The position numbers and the translations under genes were made by a program. A stretch of 64,000 nucleotides of DNA from Zerene cesonia (taxonomy: Eukaryota; Arthropoda; Insecta; Lepidoptera; Pieridae): NCBI RefSeq assembly GCF_012273895.1, contig NC_052113.1, forward strand, positions 1,364,001 through 1,428,000. Reading direction: 5' to 3'. Below the pieces are notes generated by a model. It saw only the letters and a list, made by a program, of their open reading frames with translations. It did no database searches and was not told the DNA's origin. The stretch's first letter is position 1; every line of letters starts with the position of its first letter. Shown here in pieces: positions 1-13,800 of the stretch.

Positions 1-589
1 TTGAATCAATATTGTCTGACTTTAATTATTGCAACAGTATGTAGAAATCTCCACCACTGAAATAAATGTTGTTTTTAAAAACTAGCAATCTCGCTTTAAT
101 GATAGAATCAACTGTAATAACTAATATCACGAAATGCAACGAGTGATGGTTTGTTTTAAATAGTTCTACATTTATATAAATCTACTATTTTAGTCTAAAT
201 ATAATATTATGCTGTTTAAACAATTTCATAATAATAGAGATTAGAAATTATCGGATCCCTTAAAAATACAGAAATAACCAAACATGAAATGTGACGTCTA
301 TAATTGAAGCCCAGTTTTATTTATAACAAAGGCCTATAATTATAATTACTAGCTTTTGTGTTAGTATTCAGAAATAAAATAAGATTTAGTATTAACAGCC
401 ATGATAACTATCTGATGAATGAATAAGTAAGTGTTTTTTAGATTTTTATTCATTGTATCATACGTAGTATGTACATATTTAGATCGGGCGATTTCTTATA
501 TCATGTAAGAATTTTATTCAAATGCGATTTCAATATGAGCGTCATATAGGAATGCAATAAAAGTCGGTTTGCGTGATATAATTTGAATA
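1..589. other. 3' flank of the receptor gene, nothing recognised
   Basis: AT-rich sequence with no open frame of note and no clear copy of the repeat families found elsewhere in the window. It may still hold alternative poly(A) sites for the receptor gene. Confidence 0.5.
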
Positions 590-595
590 TTTATT
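590..595 (-). terminator. Candidate poly(A) signal AATAAA
   Basis: The plus strand reads tttatt, which is AATAAA on the minus strand, about 360 nt after the receptor stop codon. Other matches lie further left (near 446-451 and 311-318), so the exact 3' end is uncertain. It is chosen because it is the first canonical hexamer after the stop. Confidence 0.5.
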
Positions 596-954
596 TCGTA
601 ATGTCACTGGAACAACGTAAGGGTCACGCGTCACCGATGCAGAGACAGCGGCTGACAAAATAGACGATTGCATCAGAAACTCAAGGTATTTTTGTGTCAT
701 TCCCTCTGCCCCGCATTGGTGTACGGTGGCCCTTAGAGCGAGCGGCGATGTCGTTTTGGACTCGGAACGACACCGTCGCGGCTGGCATAAACTATAAAAA
801 CGGTTCTCAACATTCTATATCGTATTATGTATATCATTATTTACAATTAACTAACTTATATTTACACTAACTACAAACGGGTATGTATAACATACAAGCC
901 GAAATATACAATGATGATGATAAATAGTCCGTTCTATAATTACATAGCGATATA
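596..954 (-). other. 3'UTR of the 5-HT1 receptor with a hairpin
   Basis: This is the untranslated stretch between the TAA and the proposed poly(A) signal. It is more GC-rich than the flanking DNA between about 600 and 790. It holds an inverted repeat at 745-779: gcgatgtcgtt pairs with aacgacaccgtcgc around a loop of ten bases. On the minus strand this would fold in the mRNA. No repeat family is recognised here. Confidence 0.6.
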
Positions 955-1876
955 TTAGTATTTCTTATTGCGGCCACGGCGATGCGTGCCGAAGAGAATG
1001 CGGGCGAACGCTTGGCGGAAATCTGGACTGAATATCGTGTAAATCACAGGGTTGAGAGTAGAATTGAAATAACCGAGCCATAAGAAGAAGCTCGCTAGAT
1101 AGTCGCTTATCACACACGACTGGCATATCGGCATCACTAGCGCCATTATGAAGAATGGTAGCCAGCAAAAAACGAACGCTCCAGTGATGATAGCAAGAGT
1201 TTTTGCTGCTTTCCTTTCGCGTTTCGCTTCGAGGGATTCTTTCTTTTCTTTTTGCGAGGGACCCGGAACAATTGATCGTTCAGGCTTCGAACCATTTGTA
1301 ACGGTCGAAGACGACTTTTCTGGAGATACAGCAGCTGGTAGTTTCTCGTTTATCGTAAACGCAGTTGTACGCGGCTCTTCGTCCAGCGTGTCTACTGTTG
1401 ATGTACTCTGACCTTCAGTTAGTAACAACGCAGCGGCGATCGTTTCAGCTCTGGTGCGCTGGTTGCATTTCTTCAGATTTAGGAATCGTTTCTTTACGAA
1501 CCTTCTGTCTCTAGCTGATTGTACGGGTCTTCCTGAAGGAGGAGCCCCGTCAGCTGATGTAGGACGAGGGGGCGGTGGCTCACGGCGTCTTCTGATTCGT
1601 CTCCGTGCCGTTTGGAATATCTTCCAGTATAAGATTAGAATGACAGCGAGGGGGACGTAGAACGTTGAACACGTTGCGAAGATTTGATACGCAAGATCTT
1701 GACTAACGAGGCACTTTTGTTGTTGTGTTATCCTTGCGAGGTAGTCGGGGTCCTTCCAGCCTAACTGGGGGGCGAGGGACACAACTAACGCTGCTCCCCA
1801 CACGAGAAAAATCATTGTGAAGATCCGTTTCTCATTTCTTATGTGGATATAGTCGACGTTTGTAACAGCCCAGTAC
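955..1876 (-). CDS. 5-HT1: 5-HT1 receptor last coding exon: DRY to C-terminus
   Basis: The acceptor reads tttttttctag|GTACTGG. The first G completes the Arg codon of DRY begun in the previous exon (AG|G), so residues 157-462 lie here. In order: the second cytoplasmic loop starting YWAVTN, TM4 (about 174-195), ECL2 with C211, TM5 (about 219-243), a long third loop (about 244-381) with an Arg/Pro-rich start and a Lys/Arg-rich end, TM6 (382-406) with CWLP and FF, TM7 (about 415-437) with NPVIY, and a helix-8-like SPDFRQAF. The stop is TAA at 957-955. The open frame continues 14 nt upstream of the acceptor, but that part is intron. The TM5 positions usually contacting ligand read A223, T224 and T227, an insect-like pattern rather than the Ser-rich vertebrate one. 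Confidence 0.95.
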
Positions 1877-4800
1877 CTAGAAAAAAACAAACCATAGACA
1901 TACTTAAACTATAGATTAAATTATTGAGGATTATTTCTCTTGCAGAACAGAAAAGGAATACTAATTTCCTTATGCAGAGTTGAATTTGTCTTGTATTGCA
2001 CATGTAAGGTATACAATTTTTAATTATCAATCAACTCAAGTTAAAAATCAACATTAGAACAAATTATAATGCGACATAGTTGCAATTACTAATCATCACG
2101 TATACATTGGAGAACTGTTACAAGGATAAATACCAATACATATTATCTGAGTCACTTATTCGCATCTGTGGCTACTTTATGATGCGAATTGGAATGCGGA
2201 ATGTGAGGATTGGCGTTGGAGTATTCTGTGGGTGAAACTGAGGACATAACTAGGAAATAGTGTCACAATGCGCTCAGATTCTTAGGATTATCCTACATAA
2301 TTTGCGAGATATATTAATCTCGTTATTCATGTCAATGCTACATAGTATTTGGTTATAAACTTACTGAAATTAAGAATTGAAATAATTTGGAAACTTTGAA
2401 ATTGACTTTTAACAAAACACAGTTGAACCATCCTTTTGCGTATATCTTTAGATTGCCAAAGACAAATTGTAGCTCCTTTATGTTAAGATATTTTTACGCG
2501 GTCCTTCAATGAAGTAAGAATTTATTCCTGGTTTATGATTTACTAGTGGTCCGCCCCAGCTTCGCCCGTGTTACATATATAGCCTAGAATCTTTCAAATC
2601 AGACCGATAGTTCTTGAGATTAGGGCGTTGAAACAAACAAACAAACTCTTCAGTTTATAATATTAGTATAGATTATTTATTATTTAACAATGAAGACATT
2701 ATTTTTTTAATGTCTCAATATTTTTAAATACTTAAAATAATGTTTCAATTTAGTAGGATTGTAAAAAGTTTTTACCCACGTACCTACAGTTTTATTGTAA
2801 GCACTTAATCAATGCACCCTTCCATCAATATACGACTATATAGTTCATGGCTCAATGAATCATGTTTTTCTTTTTACCTGTCAGTGGCGATGGCAACGAG
2901 ATGAAGTATAGATGCTGAACTGCAGAGTACGTCGCTGGATGTCCACATATCACACAGTTCCGGGCCCAATATCCAGCCTTGGCTGACCTGTGGGTGATAT
3001 TGATTGAGTTTTGCGGAACTAGTATTGGGGTTACTTTTTCAATGTTTCATGAACGGAGACTTTCGTTAGTCTTATTTTGATAGTTTTATTCGTGTATTTG
3101 AAATGTTTGACAAAATGTACTTTGTTATTAAACCACATCAGTTAAGTTTCAATTAATATTATATACTGCTGAATACAATATGTGAACTGTTTGATTAAAT
3201 GTTGTAAAAATATTTATATAAAACAGTAATAATACTAATATATTTACATTATTTAGATATCACTTCCAATTCTAAATAAGGAGTGCCACAAGGAATTAGA
3301 CATGGGCCAATATTGTTAATAACATATGTCAATGTCTTGTTAAAATTATTCAAAGTAAATGAGATTAGTATAGTCTAATAATAGCTTAATATGACATATA
3401 GACGATATTACCTCATATACAGCCCCTAACGGCATGACCAGACATGCCACCATCAAGTCAGCCACCGCCAGCGACGCGACTAGATAGTTCGCGACATTCT
3501 GCAGATTCCTCTCTATTATTATTGCAGCTATTACGAATACATTACCTGGGAACAAACATACTATTTGAGGCTATTGAATATTAATATCTAATTATTACTA
3601 CTTAAGATACAAGTTGAATATATTAGGATTTTATAATAACGCTCAGTAGCTGAGAAATATTTCAAGTCTAAAGGTAAGAAAAAGAGCACTTTAAAAAGTA
3701 ACGATGTTTGTATGTAAGCAAGGGAAATTGTTCTAGAATAAGGAGAAAACACATTTATTTCATGTGTTTTTGTTGATGGCAATTTCCAAGGTTTACTAAA
3801 CACAAATTTTTAGCACAGCTCGTTGATTTGGAGTTAAAATAGTTTTCTATAGGCACTGTCAATAAGATTGTAAAGAAGCACCCTCAGAACCTCTACCTGC
3901 TCGTTATCGATAGTCAAGGTAAAAAATAAATGTTCGCAACATCGAAATTCGGTGTAACAACTATGTATCATAGACCTTTCCATTAGAGTTGGCACCGCCT
4001 CATATCAACACTAGTGAAAAGAGAATTTCATTCAGCACAGACAGCTATATAACAAAATCCCGTACCTTTCACGATAGCTCCCTCTTAAATGACCTTAAGG
4101 GCGGTTATACAATGACTATCCAGTTTTTTTGGTACTTCATAGAAGGAGTTGGTTGTTTTTTGTGAAACTCAGTAACGGCTTTTAGGCGATCATTTTTCCG
4201 ATGTATATTGAGAAATTGTTGCTCATATAGTTTTGGTTTTAATGATAAATACGTTTGTCTGTATGATACTCAATAATTAACTATAATCAGCAACCATTAT
4301 GTAGTTCATTGTTGAAACGTCATTTTAATTATTTCAAATCATTCAATTTGTGCTTTATTCCATTTATATAACGACATATTATTTTTTAATTGCAATTTGT
4401 TCGGTTGATTACATCTGAAGTGTTATAAAAAATTTATCTTTAATTGAAAACATTGGAATTTTATTTGCTAACTAAGCATCTGTTTGTCGGAGTACAACGG
4501 TTTTATTAATTATTATAACAGTAACAGGGATATGTATGTATTTAAAGGAATTTACTTGTATTATCTACAGCCTAGAAGACCATAAAGTTTTGTGAGAATT
4601 GGATCCAGTTTAAAAGAGGTACGTATATATAAAAATACATTTATAAGGCTGTTTATATTTACCAACCTCTTGTACCTTACCTTATTACAGCTATATTTAA
4701 AGTAAGGCCAGTTTAAATATTCGGTGCTGTAATGGTTTGCGCAAATACATCAACACTTTATGTCCACACCCTAACCCGACCTCCATACAAAATTCAAACT

Positions 4801-7800
4801 GACGGAAAACTTTTTCCCACTCGCGACCCTTGACCCATGGGAGAATAATATATACTGAGAATATTTACTCGTGACTCTGCTATGTCGCTTCCAATAACAA
4901 CTATTTTGTTATCTTCATTTGCGAAGTCTGTTCTATGATAAGGCAGACACTTCCTTTGTTTTACTGGTCTTTGAGAACGAATATTGCTTTATAAGAGATG
5001 TCACTAGACTGTTAATAAGTACTTATTGGAAATACCGTTTCAGTATACATTTTTCAGTATATACTTTAAAAAGTGTAAAAAAATATAATGATTCTATTCA
5101 CATTTTTGTTCGAAATTCGAATGTATTTATGTATTATATTCGAATTTCGAAATTTGAAAGTTTACAAAATTAACATACAACCATGATTTATAGTTTCAAT
5201 ATGCCCGAAATCAATGTTATATTAAGAAGAAATCAACTATGCAATGTACCAAAAACACACACCCCTCAATCACACAGATGGGTAATAACAAACAGATCCA
5301 TTTAACAATGCACTCGAAGCGTTAAACCTTCGAAACGTTTCAACGAAAGTATCGTTCAAAAGTATAACTACTACGTGCTTAATAGCCCAACCGAACCTCT
5401 TGACCTAGCACTCTATAACTGATTCTGTTCTGATGAGACCCAGTTATGTTTTTATTGCTGTCTACTAAGCGCCGCAGTGTTGTAAAGCGCTTTAGTTTCG
5501 CTGCATTTGTATTTGGAAATGCCATTAATGATGATAATGTTAGATATAATAAGGTTTTGAAGAAGTGAATGCGTGAACATGGTTTCTTACAAGAAATTAA
5601 TTGATTCTGCTAACAGTTTGTATGCGAATTATGCTTGAACTGGACTATAGTTCGCTTCATTTTCCAACCGACTTCAAAAAAGGAGCAGGTTCTCAATACT
5701 ATATATCCAAACCACCGGCGTAATTAATATCATTATCCTACTAACATTATAAACGCATAAGTTTGTAAGTGTAGTATATACAAATATTACATCTCACTTT
5801 AGCTGTATTGTCAGATCTTCCTGAATTTTAATCTGGGTCTTAATATAATTGGTTATCATTATAATATAGTTATTTTATAGAAAAGCGGACTAAGAATCTT
5901 TCAATATTCGTAGCGTTTGAAGAAAGATAAATGTCAAATAACATACATCTAAGTCATAATTCGTTCTATGAAAAGTCTTAAATCAAAGCTCCTGCTCTAG
6001 TAACATAAAAAGGGACACATACTTATATTGAATAAGATTTTCAAATATTAAGGCATTGTATACGATTTTTTATACCTTTTCATTACAATATTTTTAATGA
6101 AAACATAACATCGAAGACTTAATATTACGATTAAAACTAATTTTATACCAAGCTTCAGTAAAATATACCTATTCAGTGATTTACGAAGAAGAAGATGGAA
6201 TATCTTTTCACCATCATCAGCCCATACATGTTCCCAGTGCTGGGACACAGGCCTCTTATGTGGTTTCAATATTTCACTAAAATGTACTCTTAAAATGAAA
6301 TAAAACATACAGATATTGTAACCAGCATGACATCAGGTCCAACACACTAACAAACGAGTAATACAATTTAGCAAAATTAATAAATCTATCAACGACAAAA
6401 TTGGCGTTCGCAAAATAATTAAGCAATTTCAAAACATGTGAATTCCGCCCGCCAAAACTGCGTGGACGAAATTAAAATCCCGTCGCTTATCATAAAATGT
6501 GTCAGAGAGATTAACGTTTGTTGTTTTCAATTTTCTTTTTAATAGATTTCTTTAAGAGCACAGCCAAGGCGTGTCAGGATTTAATTAGGTGCCGTGGAGC
6601 AATTTTTCGTTTGGCGCTATTTAATTCTTAGTGCTGAATTATTGTTTATTTTTAGCACCGAATCGCCTTTGTTGCCACGTCAACGTCTTGTCAGTTTGAC
6701 GTTTGATTTCTTTTGCGCAAATGAAAAAGACATTCTTAATTAATTTTTTTAATATGCTTGACTATTGAAATCGATTTTGCAATAATTAAAGTAAATAATT
6801 CACTTTATTATGTTTTAAGAAAGAAAGAAAGAAGAAAGAAAATTTCTTTCTTTCTTTTCTTTCTTTCTATTATGTTTTCATTGCGATGGCTTTTTACCGT
6901 GTGTGTTTTTATATATATACACCATACATTGGTTCAGCTAGTTGAATTTTGGTTACATTGACCCATTTTTTAAGAATAGCCTACTACGCAGGAAATAGAT
7001 TACAGAGCAAAAGTGTACGGGCCAATGAAACGCTATTCCATGCTGAAATTAATAGACTGATCGGATAGAAGACCAATACAAGTACCTAACAAAATTAATA
7101 AACAGTTTTTGATAGTTCATCGATTGTATTTAAACTTTGTTTTATTTACTTTTATCACCTCCATTCATCACTGAACGAACTCAACGTAGCATCATCAGCA
7201 TCAACGCCTCAAATTATTGGCAACATATTAATCATAAAAACTAAATTTAATAAAATTAATGTATAGTTGCATAAGTCTGATCATACTATAGTTATATATT
7301 CTGCAATTTTTATCCATCATAAAGGAAGCTGGATACTAATGACATCATTGATATCTATTTATATATTTGTAAGTCAAACCATCGCAGCATTTTTACTGAC
7401 CCCTTAAAACCGGGTAGCGCATTCGCGGACTCGCTGCCTCTGCGAATGTCCATCAGGCGAACCACAAGCTCTGTGACATAAAAAAAGTCCCGTCCCAAAT
7501 CTATAACGTCTGCGCTTATCATATTTATGAAAGATTGCATCACATCAAGATTGGACTCATAACTTCCATGGACCAAATCCGTATATCATTATAAGCGAAG
7601 TTTGGAATATCATTTAGGCACTTTTCCCCGTTAATATAACCGAGTTGGAACTGTTCCAACTAACTCTGCCAAGTCCGTCCACGGTTGTGATTACAAAGAA
7701 ATTGTGGATTATGCGCCTATTATTGTCATCGGCAATTAATAAGCGGATAACAGTTTGTTATTATGTAACTGGTGCACGAAATAATCAAATAAATGAAGAC

Positions 7801-10800
7801 ACGGTTAACTTTTGCTGGATAAATGGATTCCACCCGTTCGAATGGGCAATAAAATAGGTGACCTATGTATACCTAAAAATTTATTTAAATAACAGTTTTT
7901 TTTCATTTGTCTATAGGCATCTTTTACCTACTTAATTAGAAAATGCATTAGCATTAAAACTGTAAATATATGTGTAAAACACTAAAACACATTTTATATC
8001 GTCCCACTATTAACCTTATCAAGAACACTGTCAAAGGAGTGATAAATGCATTTATTGCAGCCATTTGTCTATACCAAGCGAGCTGTATGATTCAACTAAG
8101 TATAATGTTGCGCTCTGACTGAGCCGGGCTCTTGTTGGAACGAAATGTCAGCAAATCTGAACTGATTTAACGCTGACACGCGGTATTATTGCTCGTGTAT
8201 TGGCCACTCTGAATAGGCTTTGCGCATGTAACATGTTTTTATGTGGTAGTCGAGCACGCTTCGGCACGAATTGGGCCAGCTCGCACCGGGGAAGTACCAC
8301 ACCCCCCCCACACCCCCCATTGTGCTGTGTTTCGTTAGGTGAGTGGGGGAGCCGGAGGCCCATATCCTTTTCCTTACCCTTCCCAGTCCTTTCCTTTATT
8401 CCTATCGCAAATCCTTTCTTAATCCCTTCCCAAAAAGTCGGCAATCCATTTGTCGAGGCGTAAGGTGTACAATGGACCTTATGCCTCTCCAAATGTTCAT
8501 GGGCGGTGGTAGCGCTTACCATCAGGCGTGCCACCAGCTCCATTGCCGACTGTAAGATAAAAAAAAAATGTAACATGTAACAACATGTCTTGTTATTTGG
8601 TTGGTTCGAATGGTTAGGGAAGTTTCTAGTACAAAAACAGTTACAAAAGTTCTCTAGTAAATACAGACTCGCGAAGCCGGAGGCATTGTAAACGATCTTC
8701 AATGTTTTGTTTGGTATTTATTTCCTGATCGACGAAATTTTCATGTGATAGTCGGCTAAAGAGCTGGTGGGTAGTCTGATGGTTAGCGATGAGTGCTGTC
8801 CATATGCGTTTTTAGAGGCTATATGCCTTGCCAATTTTCCTGGATAAGGGGTAAGGGAAGGATTGATAAAGAGAATAAAGGAAAGGACAGGGAAGAGTAT
8901 GAAAAAGGATACGGGTCTAGCTCCCCCACTCATCAAACGAAACAAAGTAGCATGCTACTATTTCACCTCCATCTTCTGTGGGGGTGCGAGTTGGCCTAAT
9001 TCCTGCCGAAGCGAAATTTCATTTCATTTCAAAGGACATTCTCACCATTCTGATATCGCTCACCTACATTCCATTGTGATGAACAATTCATTAGAAATTC
9101 TGTATTGTTATGCGAAGATAATGATATATGTACCAACGGAACGCGTGGAGGGAGCAATCCGAAATACGTATTAGACAACCACCTTTCGCTTGGCTGTATA
9201 TAGACTTATATATGATACGAGCTGCGGCCTACGGTTTCACCCGCGTAAGTCCGTATCCCGTAGACATATCGGGACAAAAGTTGTCTATATGTTATTTCAG
9301 TTGTCCAGCTGTCGACGTACCAAATTTCATTGCAATCGGTTCAGTAGTTTGTGCGTGAAAGTGCAACAAACACACACACATCCTTACAAACTTTCGCGTT
9401 TATAATATTAGTAGGAGTAGGATTATTTATTTATTTATTTAACACTTTATTATGCTGGTATACAAATAAACATTAAATATAAAAACTTACAACTAGACCA
9501 GCACAGAATACCTTATCACTAAAGAGTGATCTCTTCCAGTCAATCCACTGTATAAAGAAATAGTAAAAAGCAGGAGGTAGGTATTAAGTACATAAATATT
9601 TTAACTTTGAATATTATATATAATAGGATTAGTAGGATTAAAACCCTAGCTTATAATTATATATTTCATATATAATTATAAGCTATATATACTCTATACT
9701 AATAATACAAAGCTAAAGAATTTGTTTTAAGGCGCTTATCTCAGGAACTACTGGACTGATTTAAGAATTCTTTCACCGTTGGTTGCCAAGGTTATCATTG
9801 GGTGCTATAGGCTATACCTAGTCTTGCCATAAATATTGTAATAAAGAAAAAAGAAAATTGTTAACTGCAAATAACATTTNNNNNNNNNNNNNNNNNNNNN
9901 NNNNNNNNNNNNNNNNNNNNNNNNNNNNNNNNNNNNNNNNNNNNNNNNNNNNNNNNNNNNNNNNNNNNNNNNNNNNNNNNNNNNNNNNNNNNNNNNNNNN
10001 NNNNNNNNNNNNNNNNNNNNNNNNNNNNNNNNNNNNNNNNNNNNNNNNNNNNNNNNNNNNNNNNNNNNNNNNNNNNNNNNNNNNNNNNNNNNNNNNNNNN
10101 NNNNNNNNNNNNNNNNNNNNNNNNNNNNNNNNNNNNNNNNNNNNNNNNNNNNNNNNNNNNNNNNNNNNNNNNNNNNNNNNNNNNNNNNNNNNNNNNNNNN
10201 NNNNNNNNNNNNNNNNNNNNNNNNNNNNNNNNNNNNNNNNNNNNNNNNNNNNNNNNNNNNNNNNNNNNNNNNNNNNNNNNNNNNNNNNNNNNNNNNNNNN
10301 NNNNNNNNNNNNNNNNNNNNNNNNNNNNNNNNNNNNNNNNNNNNNNNNNNNNNNNNNNNNNNNNNNNNNNNNNNNNNNNNNNNNNNNNNNNNNNNNNNNN
10401 NNNNNNNNNNNNNNNNNNNNNNNNNNNNNNNNNNNNNNNNNNNNNNNNNNNNNNNNNNNNNNNNNNNNNNNNNNNNNNNNNNNNNNNNNNNNNNNNNNNN
10501 NNNNNNNNNNNNNNNNNNNNNNNNNNNNNNNNNNNNNNNNNNNNNNNNNNNNNNNNNNNNNNNNNNNNNNNNNNNNNNNNNNNNNNNNNNNNNNNNNNNN
10601 NNNNNNNNNNNNNNNNNNNNNNNNNNNNNNNNNNNNNNNNNNNNNNNNNNNNNNNNNNNNNNNNNNNNNNNNNNNNNNNNNNNNNNNNNNNNNNNNNNNN
10701 NNNNNNNNNNNNNNNNNNNNNNNNNNNNNNNNNNNNNNNNNNNNNNNNNNNNNNNNNNNNNNNNNNNNNNNNNNNNNNNNNNNNNNNNNNNNNNNNNNNN

Positions 10801-13800
10801 NNNNNNNNNNNNNNNNNNNNNNNNNNNNNNNNNNNNNNNNNNNNNNNNNNNNNNNNNNNNNNNNNNNNNNNNNNNNNNNGATTCGAAATTCAAATGTAAT
10901 ATTTTTTTATAATTAAGTGTAACAGTATTTATGGCCAGACTAAGTATATAACACAAGCGGAGTTGGGGTGGATCGTTAGTAATTTATATAATGGTCCTTT
11001 TTATATTGTGTTTATATATAGTTGTAACAGGCTATGCTCCGCAGTTTAACTTGAAGGCAGAATCATCTAAATATGTGGCGTGATTTGACTATGCTGGTAT
11101 GTGGTAGTCGAGCACGCTTCGGCACGAATTGGGCCAACTCGCACCAGGGAGGTACCACACCCCCACAGAAGACCAGTGTGAAATAGCATTCTGCTGTGTT
11201 TCGTTCGGTGAGTGGGGGAGCCGGAGGCCCATATCCTTTTCCTAACCCTTCCTAGTCCTGTCCTTTATTCCTCTCAAAAATCCTTTCTTATTCCCTTCCC
11301 AATTTAAAGTCGGCAATCCATTTGTAGAGGCGTAAGGTTTGCAATGGACCTTATGCCTCTACAAATGTTCATGGGCGGTGGTGGCGCTTACCATCAGGCG
11401 TCCCACCAGCTCCATTGCCGACTGTGACATAAAAAAAAAGATAACTCAGCACATAGTCATAAAACAAACACAAAAAATATTATCAGATTTATGTAAATAT
11501 TGCATAAGAAGTGAGTGTTATTTCGAGGCCTTTTAAAACATTTTTTGAGAACAACCCGACGATTATTATCAGTCCAGAAGCGATTATGGTTATTTTTTAA
11601 ATTTTCGTCACAAAACCCTTTCGCGATGATAAGAGTCTTTTCAAAAGTGGAGATAAAATGATCCGTTCAAGCTCACTGGAAAACACGCTAAAAGCTTTTT
11701 CACTCTTTACAAGATTACTGTCCGATTTTCTTTATATTATGATGACGTAGATGAATTCTATGAGTCGTTTTTGTTTATTTTTAATTGGGCTGACTTATAT
11801 ATATGTGTGGTTTTAAGGACTAAAGAGTATTTTATATTATTTGAGGTTTTTTGTTTTTAACAAAACGGGACAATATATTAGGAGTTTGCTTGTTTATCTA
11901 TTAGAACGCGCTAATCTTAGGAACTAATGGATTTATTGTATATGATCATGATCTTTGAGTGCTATAGAATATATACTTACCACAGGCAAGAGCGGACCGC
12001 TTGTAACGTATGGACACGATCTTACTACTTACCAGATATCAAAGCAAGATGATTAAAGTAGCGAGGATGATAAGAGCGAGTATGACGGACGTGACCGCTA
12101 TGAGGACGAGCGACGTGACGTCAGCGCTGGCCACCTCGTTGCTAGCTTATAGGACTCACCAATAATAGTAGCGAGGATGATAAGAGCGAGTATGACGGAC
12201 GTGACCGCCATGAGGACGAGCGACGTGACGTCAGTGCTGGTCGCGTTGCCGGTGGCGTTGAGGGTGACGTTGCAGCCCCACGACACCGCGTCCACCCATG
12301 AACAGTTGGGATCGTACCACTCGGTTGATGAGTCATCTGGAATTGAAGCAATAGTTAAGAAATTAAATAAATTTAACTTTTCATCGAACTTGTTTATTTT
12401 ATTTCGAAACTATAACGTGTTTAACCTAATACTAAGTGTAATCAGTAGTAAGCTTGAATTTTACTCTTACATACTCGTATGTCTATGTACGAATAAATAT
12501 ACAGAGGCGTTAAGCTTGAAAGAAAAAATAAAAAAAAAATTTACACCATGGACCAGCGAAGGTGACTAATATCTACCTTAATATCAAGCAAGGAAACAAG
12601 ATGTCACTAAAATACATAAAGTGAATCGGAGATTCGAAATTCAATTGTTCTCTTAGTCATCACATATGGGGCTTTATTTACAACAGTATTATTTATTTTA
12701 GGCTATTATGAAAGAAAAGAAATAGAAATATATCATAAATATAATAAAGCAAACGTTATCGCCACGTAACAACGTTAAAACTAATTCCATTAATTAAAAA
12801 AAAACATACATGGCATTCGGGATAGACATAGCAATGACTTCGAACTATTACCGCTAATTTTCAGTGTACCCGCAGTGTTTTAAATTCCAAGCTCCACTAA
12901 ACCTACATACATTTAATAGATATATTAACCATAATATTATATACGCAGTTTCACCCGTGTAAGTCCGTATCCCGTAGGAATATCGCGATAAAAAGTTGCC
13001 TATGTATTATTCCAGTTGTCCAGCTATCTACGTACCAAATGTTCATTGCAATCGGATCAGTAGTGTTTGCGTGAAAGAGTAACAAAAAAACATACACAGA
13101 CACGTACATCCATCCAGACAACCTTTCGCATCTATTTTTTCTAATCTAACATTAGTAGTACAATAGTACGATATAGATAATTGAGTATTTGTGTAACGGT
13201 AGATCTACATTTAGAGTTTGAAGCCAAAATGTCATTGTAGACTGAACAAAGGTTTAAGCCCTCATTTTTATAGTTACCTCCATCAAACTCAAACTTGCCG
13301 AACAATAGGGCAACTATTTATTATATCCATTAGATGCAATTAATTTAAAGCTTCCACAGAACGGGTATATTAACAGAACTGTTGAATGAATTTAAGTGAT
13401 GTTTTAAATTATATAAAAAGTTTTTGAATAGATAACAATTTTTTGTCCTCATCTTGCGAGTTATGAAACAGCTTGCATTTATTCTTTCATCAATGGTTAT
13501 CTAGATGCTTAACCCAATTTTAGATTTTTTTTAATCCAGGCATATAATGCATCATATAACTAACATTAATCAATATATTATGAACAATTTAACTAATTTT
13601 ATAAAGAGAGTTTCTTTGCTTGTTTCTTTGGTTGAACGCGGTAGTCTTAGGAACTGCTGATCCAATTTGAAAAATTCTGAAGGTTTTTTAAATAATTTAC
13701 TTATGTCTAAAAGTGAGACAATTTAGTTGATTCTGTTAAAACGTGTCAGTAGAAATTATTGTATGATTATTTAAACAGGTAACAAAACCTACTCACTACT

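Larger units (their letters stand above)
3546..12159 (-). other. Receptor intron splitting TM1, 8.6 kb
   Basis: GT-AG, phase 1, splitting Gly75. About 3,550-6,200 is mostly AT-rich unique sequence. It then holds a SINE fragment (6210-6264), a GAAA/TTTC inverted tract (6827-6868), poly-A GC-body repeats at 7395-7490, 8237-8567, 8735-9020 and 11099-11440, Helitron relics at 9220-9422, 9690-9830 and 11880-12006, a short hairpin (9647-9685), a 1,000-N gap (9880-10879) and the TM1-exon partial copy (12057-12130). Confidence 0.85.

Noticed and set aside
955..1890. Single-exon short receptor starting at the Met 14 nt before the acceptor
   Set aside because: The MFFS residues come from the intron's pyrimidine tract. 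The upstream exons supply TM1-TM3 in perfect phase.
3346..3411. Extension of the TM2 exon to the end of its open frame
   Set aside because: A clear donor follows GAG at 3412, and the residues beyond (SSICHIKLLLDY) do not match the receptor, whereas the 2878-2987 exon continues the protein correctly.
8148..8702. 184-codon open frame on the minus strand
   Set aside because: Most of it is the reverse of the poly-A GC-body retroposon at 8237-8567, and similar short frames appear in every copy of that repeat. It is not a gene.
9805..10956. Open frames of about 350-380 codons on both strands
   Set aside because: They consist almost entirely of N from the assembly gap. The same holds for the pair at 25807-26893.
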